Assembly: GCA_030609665.1 (NCBI GenBank) | Contig: JAUWBW010000052.1 | Location: 1 to 10,235 of the forward strand | DNA: 10,235 nucleotides | Origin: Methanosarcinaceae archaeon | GTDB lineage: Archaea; Halobacteriota; Methanosarcinia; Methanosarcinales; Methanosarcinaceae | Direction of reading: 5' to 3' | Shown here: in pieces, positions 6,031-10,235 of the stretch | Layout of the letters: every line of letters starts with the position of its first letter | How positions within the stretch are numbered: position 1 is the first letter of the stretch | The notes under the pieces: model-generated | The model's input: the letters and a program-made list of their open reading frames with translations, nothing else | Told to the model about the DNA's origin: nothing | Databases searched by the model: none | Program-made: the position numbers and the translations under genes

Positions 6031-6251
6031 TTACTTTTTCCTCCAATTATCGCTCAATGTTTCTTTGTTGTGTGTTATATGTCGTAATTAATGATTGTAA
6101 GTTTAAGTTTAAGATTAAATTTAGATATAATTTGAAATCGAAATTTAAGTTTAGACTTAAGTTAAATTCAAGTGCAATTGTAATTGCAATTGTAGTATAT
6201 TAGTGTACTGTATGTTTGCGAGTATATCCTTAACAGGAATATACGTTATAA
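6031..6251 (-). promoter_or_regulatory. AT-rich upstream region of rps6e with short repeats
   Basis: This gap is very AT-rich, with repeated TTTAAG/CTTAAG words between 6100 and 6165 and a 9-base direct repeat GCAATTGTA at 6174-6182 and 6186-6194 that includes two CAATTG palindromes. On the minus strand AAATTATATCTAAAT (about 6120-6134) is the best TATA-like stretch I can see, giving a leader of roughly 70 bases. The promoter position is uncertain. No coding sequence is evident. Confidence 0.3.
6222..6244 (-). terminator. Hairpin after infB (no U-tract)
   Basis: GTATATCC at 6222-6229 pairs with GG at 6236-6237 and ATATAC at 6239-6244, leaving one bulged A and a 6-base loop. It starts 8 bases after the infB stop. 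No T-run follows on the minus strand, so it may mark an mRNA 3' end or processing site rather than a true terminator. Confidence 0.3.
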
Positions 6252-8027
6252 TCATTTCGCCCAGAATGGATTATCCCTGCGCTTAATTGTCAGGAATGCC
6301 TCCAGCGCCTCGATCTCATCGCTTTTCAGTGAATCATATAATTCGTGCTCAAGGATCTTTGCATGCCTCTCCGGAACATTCACATGCAAAAGGTCACCTT
6401 CTTTGATCTGCCTGCCAACTGTCGGACCATCGAGAGACATAGCAACTTCCATATCAGTGCGAGCAACACCTATGTTCTCACCACTCGACTGCAGCCCCTT
6501 TATTTTGCCTACGACTGTACCATCTTCTGTTGTGACATCAACATTTGTCTTGACAATTCCGCTTGTAATTTTCACGCCAACCACAGCAGGTTTGCTTTGT
6601 CGGAACGTGCAATCAGGCATTATCCTGAACTGCCCTGCCTTAATTATCATCTCAGATATGCTTTTTTCAGATTCTTCCTTCTTTTCCTTTACCCAATCCT
6701 TATAATCATCGATCAGCGTGTAGATCACATCACTCATGAAAAGTTTGATGCCGGAAGTCTGCATTTTTTCTTTTGCATCAGGAAGAATGCCCACATTAAA
6801 TCCAATTATCACTGAATTTAACGGGTCTTCAATTGCCGATACTTCCACAATATCACGATGCGATATATCTCCAATATCTGCTTTGCGAATTGTGATATCT
6901 TCTTTTTGGAGTTCGTTGACAAGTGCTTCAAGTGAGCCGATAGTATCTGCTTTGATCATAATGCCGTTGGCATCGGTATGGATTCGAACCTCTTCGATCT
7001 CCTCACGTACCTCCTGTACAACATCTTCAGCCGTATCAGGAGTTACAACCCTTACAGGCGCGCCTGCAAGTGCATTGTCGAGATTTGGCGCAGATATCTT
7101 TACACCGATGGCAGCAGCGACCTTACTCACCTGCTTGAACTTCTCTTCAGCATGGATCTCAGAAAGAGGTTGAGGTTTCAATAAAGCCCGGATCTTTGTC
7201 TGGATCGGTTCGCCAAGACTTCCGACAACGATCTTGTTGCCTTTTTTCATTGTACCATCATAAAGGATGATATCCATTGTCATCCCAAGCCCGCGTTCTT
7301 CCTTGACCTCAAGAACCGTGCCGACACCCGGTCCATCAGCATCATAATGCAGGTTCGATTCCAAAAACTTCTGTGCAAGTCCCAAAAGTACCATCAGGAT
7401 ATCAGGTGTACCCTCACCGGTCACAGCACTGATCGGGATAACACCAACCGTTTTCTGGAAATCTGTCACTCTGTCATACCGATCTGAATTGAAACCTACG
7501 TTGTAGAGTTCACCAACGATCTCGTATAACTTATTGTCAAGTGAATTTCTTACGTGTTCACTTTGCTTGCTGTATGTAGCCAAAAACGGCATGTTCTTTT
7601 GTGGATTCCAGCCGTGTATCCTGTCGATCTTATTTGCAACAACAACAAACGGTGTCTTGAACCTCTTTAAGATCTCAAGACTCTCGATCGTCTGTGGTTT
7701 GAACCCTTCGTTGATGTCAACGATAACAACAGCCAAGTCAGCAAGTGCTCCCCCGCGGCTTCGCAGTGAAGTAAAAGCATGATGTCCAGGCGTATCAATA
7801 AACAAAAGACCGGGGACGATAAACTTATTCATCAATCCGGGATCGCCACATTTGTTGGCGATAACGTCTATTGGAACCTCTGTCGCACCAATGTGCTGGG
7901 TAATTGCACCGGCTTCACCGTCAGCAACTGCACTACCTCGTATATTGTCAAGTAATGTAGTCTTTCCGTGATCTACATGACCCATGACACAAACAATTGG
8001 TGTGCGTAGATTGTTACTTTCAGACAT
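6252..8027 (-). CDS. infB: Translation initiation factor aIF5B (IF-2 homologue)
   Basis: This 591-residue GTPase is archaeal IF5B, which promotes subunit joining and initiator tRNA positioning. The G domain is at the N-terminus: G16-HVDHGKT23 (P-loop), D78-TPGH82 (G3), N132-KID135 (G4) and a SAVTG G5 near residue 200. After it come the beta-barrel domain II (GTVLEVKEERGLGMT), the alpha/beta domain III and the C-terminal domain IV (GEPIQ and SGIVK-type barrels), ending IKRRDNPFWAK. The archaeal form lacks the long N-terminal extension of eukaryotic eIF5B, and length is normal. No intein is present. The ATG has GGGAG 9 bases upstream. It follows ndk in the usual rpl7ae-rps28e-rpl24e-ndk-infB order, but a 261-base gap with its own TATA box separates them. 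Confidence 0.97.
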   Translation of the reverse strand: MSESNNLRTPIVCVMGHVDHGKTTLLDNIRGSAVADGEAGAITQHIGATEVPIDVIANKCGDPGLMNKFIVPGLLFIDTPGHHAFTSLRSRGGALADLAVVIVDINEGFKPQTIESLEILKRFKTPFVVVANKIDRIHGWNPQKNMPFLATYSKQSEHVRNSLDNKLYEIVGELYNVGFNSDRYDRVTDFQKTVGVIPISAVTGEGTPDILMVLLGLAQKFLESNLHYDADGPGVGTVLEVKEERGLGMTMDIILYDGTMKKGNKIVVGSLGEPIQTKIRALLKPQPLSEIHAEEKFKQVSKVAAAIGVKISAPNLDNALAGAPVRVVTPDTAEDVVQEVREEIEEVRIHTDANGIMIKADTIGSLEALVNELQKEDITIRKADIGDISHRDIVEVSAIEDPLNSVIIGFNVGILPDAKEKMQTSGIKLFMSDVIYTLIDDYKDWVKEKKEESEKSISEMIIKAGQFRIMPDCTFRQSKPAVVGVKITSGIVKTNVDVTTEDGTVVGKIKGLQSSGENIGVARTDMEVAMSLDGPTVGRQIKEGDLLHVNVPERHAKILEHELYDSLKSDEIEALEAFLTIKRRDNPFWAK

Positions 8028-8080
8028 TGGTACAAGCTCCCTTTAATGAATAACCATTATACAATAGTGTTTAAAATACA

Positions 8081-8089
8081 TTATATAAG
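8081..8089 (-). promoter_or_regulatory. TATA box for infB
   Basis: The minus-strand sequence CTTATATAA at 8089-8081 is a good archaeal TATA box. A start about 25 bases downstream, near 8060, gives a leader of some 33 bases before the infB ATG, with GGGAG in it. infB can therefore be transcribed independently of the upstream ribosomal operon. Confidence 0.5.
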
Positions 8090-8114
8090 TAGCGACTAAA
8101 GTGTACTAAATACA

Positions 8115-8174
8115 CGAGAAAATTCTCCCTCCGGTCGAATTAACTCAAACTATATATTTATAAAATATATACTA
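8115..8174. repeat. 60-base intergenic repeat, copy 3
   Basis: This copy matches copy 1 at 57 of 60 positions although the two are 5.7 kb apart. It keeps AATTC(8121-8125)/GAATT(8137-8141) around an 11-base loop, a weakened outer stem (GAG/CTC) and the AT palindrome TATATATTT(8151-8159)/AAATATATA(8163-8171). It is in the same orientation as copies 1 and 2, and in all three cases the next gene downstream on the minus strand is a translation or ribosome-assembly gene. Confidence 0.85.
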
Positions 8175-8209
8175 TGAAAAACTAAAGTATCGGATTTGAG
8201 GTGGCTGCT

Positions 8210-8284
8210 ATGTTCAACCCAAAAGTAACTTTTGAACGAACACAGCAAAATAAAACGTTTGTAATTTCTATACCACTTTTATAA
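8210..8284 (+). CDS. 24-codon plus-strand mini-ORF, possibly the truncated start of an AbrB-like gene
   Basis: This is the only plus-strand reading frame in the window with full expression signals: a TATA-like stretch inside repeat copy 3 (about 8157-8171), a strong GAGGTG site at 8198-8203, and ATG 6 bases after it. The frame encodes 24 residues beginning MFNPKVTFERTQ and containing KTFVISIP, and it stops at TAA 8282-8284, 4 bases before the ndk stop codon on the other strand. The spacing of Val, Thr and (Y/F)-(V/I)-(I/V)-S-(L/I)-P loosely recalls the first strand of SpoVT/AbrB-type DNA-binding domains, so this may be the stump of a deleted gene. It may also be a short peptide gene or chance. 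Function unknown. Confidence 0.35.
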   Translation: MFNPKVTFERTQQNKTFVISIPLL

Positions 8285-8288
8285 TTAT

Positions 8289-8738
8289 TTATTCATAAAG
8301 CCACGTTTCATCGATCCTTGAATATCCGCAAACTTCGGATCCATTGAAATGTATTCCAATTTCCCTTTCTGCGGATTCCACTGAATCGGACGCATGAACC
8401 ACATTCCTGCCAGTCTCGATCGCGAAATCGCCACGGATCGTTCCCGGAAGTGCCTCGACCGGATTTGTAGCACCGTTTATGGTTCGCATAATTGGTACTG
8501 CATCCTTACCTTCAACAACCATCGAAACCGATGGCCCGGATACGACATATTCGATCAGTGAAGCAAAGAACGGTCTTTCAACGTGTTCCTTGTAGTGCTC
8601 TTTTGCAGCATCTTCACTCATCACATTCATTCTCAGAGCGGAGATCTTAAGTCCCCGCTTCTCGATCCTGGATATGACCTCACCAACAAGTCCGCGCTGG
8701 ACTCCGTCCGGTTTGACCATAACATAAGTTCGTTCCAT
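8289..8738 (-). CDS. ndk: Nucleoside diphosphate kinase
   Basis: This 149-residue protein is a normal-length Ndk, which moves the gamma phosphate from ATP to other nucleoside diphosphates through a phosphohistidine. It starts MERTYVMVKPDGVQRG, with the conserved K9-P-D-G, and the active-site stretch is N112-VVHASDSVESAEREI with catalytic His at 115; the residue after the histidine is Ala where Gly is more usual. The ATG at 8738 has AAGGTG 6 bases upstream; an in-frame GTG three codons earlier lies within that ribosome site and is rejected. It follows rpl24e by 14 bases in an operon common in archaea, and probably supports GTP supply for translation. Confidence 0.97.
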   Translation of the reverse strand: MERTYVMVKPDGVQRGLVGEVISRIEKRGLKISALRMNVMSEDAAKEHYKEHVERPFFASLIEYVVSGPSVSMVVEGKDAVPIMRTINGATNPVEALPGTIRGDFAIETGRNVVHASDSVESAEREIGIHFNGSEVCGYSRIDETWLYE

Positions 8739-8752
8739 CAAAAACACCTTAA

Positions 8753-8941
8753 TTATGCTTTCTTAAGGGCTATTCGACCGTCTTCGGTCCAAACGGTACG
8801 TCTTGGGAGTCTGCCAAGCTTGAAATTGTTCTTGCATTTTGAAGAGCAAAAGTAATATTGAGAGCCATCTCTCTTCGCATACAACATACCAGTTCCTGCT
8901 TCAATCATATCTCCACAGAAAGAGCATTTTCTCTGTTCCAT
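8753..8941 (-). CDS. rpl24e: Large ribosomal subunit protein eL24
   Basis: This 62-residue protein is archaeal eL24. It has the zinc-binding pattern C6-x2-C9 (KCSFCG) and C32-x3-C36 (YFCSSKC) and the family stretch LGRLPRRTVWT, and it sits on the large subunit near the subunit interface. I chose the ATG at 8941 because GGTGA lies 5 bases upstream and homologues start just before the first cysteine; a GTG three codons earlier overlaps the rps28e stop and has no ribosome site. It starts 5 bases after rps28e ends, so translation of the two is probably coupled. Confidence 0.96.
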   Translation of the reverse strand: MEQRKCSFCGDMIEAGTGMLYAKRDGSQYYFCSSKCKNNFKLGRLPRRTVWTEDGRIALKKA

Positions 8942-8946
8942 CACAA

Positions 8947-9159
8947 TCACCGTGTAGTCAGTTTCTTAGCTTCTCTTGATGTTTCCATTAACATGAAAAT
9001 ATCACCAAGTCGAACAGGACCAACACAATTACGTGTGATTATACGTCCCTTGTCGCGACCTTCCAATACGCGGCACTGGATCTGGCTTGCTTCACCATGC
9101 ATACCAGTATTCCCGATCACTTCAATGACCTCTGCCGCAAAACCATCATCGTCTGCCAT
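8947..9159 (-). CDS. rps28e: Small ribosomal subunit protein eS28
   Basis: This 70-residue protein is archaeal eS28, an OB-fold protein of the small subunit. The stretch G-N-T-G-MHGEASQIQCRVLEG, then GRIITRNCVGPVRLGDI, is the family core, and the end (LMETSREAKKL) matches the usual C-terminal helix. AGGAG lies 8 bases before the ATG. It follows rpl7ae by 24 bases and precedes rpl24e by 5. The Met-Ala-Asp-Asp-Asp start is more acidic than in thermophile homologues. Confidence 0.97.
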   Translation of the reverse strand: MADDDGFAAEVIEVIGNTGMHGEASQIQCRVLEGRDKGRIITRNCVGPVRLGDIFMLMETSREAKKLTTR

Positions 9160-9183
9160 AAGATATTCTCCTGGTTATCTTAA

Positions 9184-9540
9184 TTATTTAAGTGCGCTGA
9201 CTTTTTGTGCAACATCTTCGATAAGCTCGCTTCCCTTGCCAGCATCTGTAATGGAAATAGCTGCACATGCAACACCGATACCGCATGCAGCACCAAGTTC
9301 TTTTTGCTGTTTGACAAATATGTATGGTGCGTTCTTCTCTTCACAAAGAGCAGGAAGGTGCATAACAACTTCTGAAGGCTCAACATCCTCTGCGATGACT
9401 GTGAGTTTGGCAATGCCTCGCTCAATAGCCTTTGTTGCTTCGTTTGTACCTTTCTTGATCTTTCCTGTATCTCTTGCTAACTCTACTGCTTCAAGTGCTT
9501 TGTTTGCTAATTCATCTGGAACTTCAAATTTTGCTGCCAT
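9184..9540 (-). CDS. rpl7ae: Large ribosomal subunit protein L7Ae (eL8), kink-turn binding
   Basis: This 118-residue protein is archaeal L7Ae. It binds kink-turns in 23S rRNA, in box C/D and H/ACA guide RNPs and in RNase P. The RNA-binding segment GKIKKGTNEATKAIERGIAK and the following IAEDVEPSEVVMHLPALCEE are characteristic, with PYIFVKQQKELGAACG near the C-terminal part. I chose the ATG at 9540 because AAGGAG lies 8 bases upstream and homologues begin near here; an in-frame alternative ten codons earlier reads through that ribosome site. It is first in the operon rpl7ae-rps28e-rpl24e-ndk. A hairpin touches its ribosome site (9557-9584), which may matter because archaeal L7Ae is known to bind some of its own leaders. 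Confidence 0.97.
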   Translation of the reverse strand: MAAKFEVPDELANKALEAVELARDTGKIKKGTNEATKAIERGIAKLTVIAEDVEPSEVVMHLPALCEEKNAPYIFVKQQKELGAACGIGVACAAISITDAGKGSELIEDVAQKVSALK

Positions 9541-9556
9541 ATTATTTTCTCCTTCG

Positions 9557-9584
9557 AAACCTGTTGACAATACGTCATAGGTTT
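9557..9584 (-). promoter_or_regulatory. Hairpin touching the rpl7ae Shine-Dalgarno site
   Basis: On the minus strand AAACCT (9584-9579) pairs with AGGTTT (9562-9557), and inside it TGAC (9577-9574) pairs with GTCA (9568-9565) around a 5-base loop, with a small asymmetric internal loop of 1+2 bases. The structure ends 2 bases before the AAGGAG site (9554-9549). This position could control ribosome access. The internal loop lacks tandem G-A pairs, so it is not a standard kink-turn. Confidence 0.4.
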
Positions 9585-9694
9585 TTCATTATTCATTGTT
9601 CATGTTCGTTTTTTGGCATACGGCGCCTGCAAGTAAACCAATTTGGTATAACTCCCATACGCCTAAAATAGATCGCCACGATGTGATGACCTAC

Positions 9695-9712
9695 ATGTGC
9701 TTACAAGCACAT
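9695..9712. promoter_or_regulatory. 8-2-8 inverted repeat upstream of rpl7ae, candidate protein-binding site
   Basis: ATGTGCTT (9695-9702) and AAGCACAT (9705-9712) are perfect inverted repeats with a 2-base spacer. The site lies about 22-30 bases upstream of the possible TATA stretch, where an activator or a repressor could bind. It has the same geometry as the site at 81-98 but a different sequence. Confidence 0.3.
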
Positions 9713-9908
9713 CTGGCTAATTACTAAATCAGTAAATTGATCGTTATAGCTTCAAACATCAATATATTTGATCTGGTCCGCTGCATCAAGCAAATTACTT
9801 GAGACAACTACCATAATCGAGCACCAACAACAACATACTTACGTATAAAGCTTCTGCTTGCAAATCGGTTTGTTGGTCCATGAAAATAGAAAAGTGTAAA
9901 GAGATAAC

Positions 9909-9939
9909 AAAAAAATAGAAGTGAGATGAATATCTCACT
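9909..9939 (-). terminator. Terminator of the right-edge gene: 8-bp hairpin plus T7
   Basis: AGTGAGAT (9920-9927) and ATCTCACT (9932-9939) form a perfect 8-bp stem with a GAAT loop, and on the minus strand seven T (9915-9909) follow after 4 bases. The stop codon of the right-edge gene (9937-9935) lies in the stem. This is a textbook intrinsic-terminator layout. Confidence 0.7.
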
Positions 9940-10235
9940 CAACAGGTTCACCTGCGATTATATAGAAATTACCCATAACAACCACTTTTGTGATATTTCC
10001 ATCAGTTGTTATATCATATGCTACACCACGCTCTGTACTATTCGCTTCAAATTGAGTCAACTTTTCAAATGTACTGTTCACGATATCAAGATAAATGACA
10101 GTCCTTGAATAATCCCCGGTTTCAAGTTGCTTTAGATCAATGTAATACTGGCTTGCAAAAGACGTATCTGCAGTCACACGCTGAAACTCTGAATCCATAT
10201 CCGCATAGCTCAATATGTGATCAAATTCATCAGAT
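9935..10235 (-). CDS. Hypothetical protein, C-terminal fragment (partial at window edge)
   Basis: The minus-strand frame is open to the window edge, so at least 99 residues are visible and the true start is outside. A TTG at 10213 could serve as a start but has no ribosome site, so I read it as an internal codon. The visible part is mildly acidic, with alternating hydrophobic residues suggesting beta strands (TVIYLDIVNSTFEKL, then KVVVMGNFYIIAGEPVE) and no membrane segment, cysteine or recognisable motif. I do not recognise the family. It ends in a strong terminator and is transcribed toward rpl7ae, but the 394-base gap and terminator make it a separate unit. Confidence 0.6.
   Translation of the reverse strand, partial: SDEFDHILSYADMDSEFQRVTADTSFASQYYIDLKQLETGDYSRTVIYLDIVNSTFEKLTQFEANSTERGVAYDITTDGNITKVVVMGNFYIIAGEPVE

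Larger units (their letters stand above)
9541..9934. other. 394-base intergenic region upstream of rpl7ae
   Basis: No gene, tRNA or guide RNA could be supported here. Reading from the rpl7ae side it holds the leader hairpin, an 11-base palindrome ACCAATTTGGT (9637-9647), a possible minus-strand TATA stretch TCTATTTTAG (about 9664-9673), the 8-2-8 inverted repeat at 9695-9712, a 15-base palindrome ATCAA-TATAT-TTGAT (9758-9772) and the terminator of the upstream gene. If the TATA stretch is used, the rpl7ae leader is about 100 bases long. A GTGATGA (box C-like) at 9683-9689 has no matching box D. Confidence 0.5.

Noticed and set aside
8289..9540. A new multi-gene system in the ribosomal operon
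   Set aside because: All genes are recognisable housekeeping genes in a common archaeal order; nothing in the coding content is out of place.
9541..9570. Longer N-terminus for L7Ae starting ten codons upstream
   Set aside because: It reads through the AAGGAG ribosome site, which is well spaced for the ATG at 9540, and homologues start near that ATG.
9557..9584. Canonical kink-turn in the rpl7ae leader
   Set aside because: The internal loop is 1+2 bases and lacks the tandem G-A pairs and 3-base bulge, so I list it only as a hairpin.
9683..9720. Box C/D guide RNA suggested by GTGATGA on the plus strand
   Set aside because: No CTGA box D lies at a usable distance and no C'/D' pair is visible.

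Overview
The window looks like chromosomal DNA of a methanogenic archaeon of the Methanosarcinales, probably Methanosarcinaceae. This rests on archaeal/eukaryotic-type information genes (Pus10, TrmY, Rpo4, aIF5B, and the ribosomal proteins eL21, eS6, eL24, eS28 and L7Ae), Shine-Dalgarno sites of the GGAGG/AGGTGA type, AT-rich intergenic DNA with archaeal TATA boxes, and the gene order. The genus cannot be set from this stretch. All recognised genes are on the minus strand, so transcription runs from right to left.

Right edge (9909-10235): the C-terminal end of an unrecognised protein, followed by a hairpin plus T7 terminator. After a 394-base gap without a gene comes the operon rpl7ae - rps28e - rpl24e - ndk (9540 to 8289). 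infB (aIF5B, 8027-6252) follows after a 261-base spacer. That spacer holds a repeat element, a 24-codon plus-strand mini-ORF and a good TATA box for infB. rps6e (6030-5611) comes next and ends in a second hairpin plus T7 terminator.

Middle (5485-3547): trmY and pus10 lie next to each other. They encode consecutive enzymes acting on tRNA position 54 (uridine to pseudouridine by Pus10, then N1-methylation by TrmY). Left of these is a classic archaeal cluster: rpl21e, rpo4 (rpoF), a DUF655 helix-hairpin-helix protein, ksgA, and an Mtq2/HemK-like methyltransferase. DUF655, ksgA and the methyltransferase are tightly packed (15 and 5 bases apart) and look co-transcribed.

Left edge: the first 22 codons of what looks like a tungsten aldehyde:ferredoxin oxidoreductase family gene, with a TATA box and an 8-2-8 inverted repeat just upstream. 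Between it and the methyltransferase lies a GC-rich, structured patch (128-278).

The coding content is conserved housekeeping: ribosome assembly, translation initiation, rRNA and tRNA modification, release-factor modification, RNA polymerase and nucleotide balance. The less ordinary material is between genes: a three-copy 60-base intergenic repeat with a covarying AT-rich palindrome, a truncated-looking mini-ORF beside one copy, the GC-rich structured patch, a hairpin touching the Shine-Dalgarno site of L7Ae, and terminators whose stems contain the stop codon. I found no CRISPR array, insertion sequence, tRNA or rRNA, and no clearly new multi-gene system.
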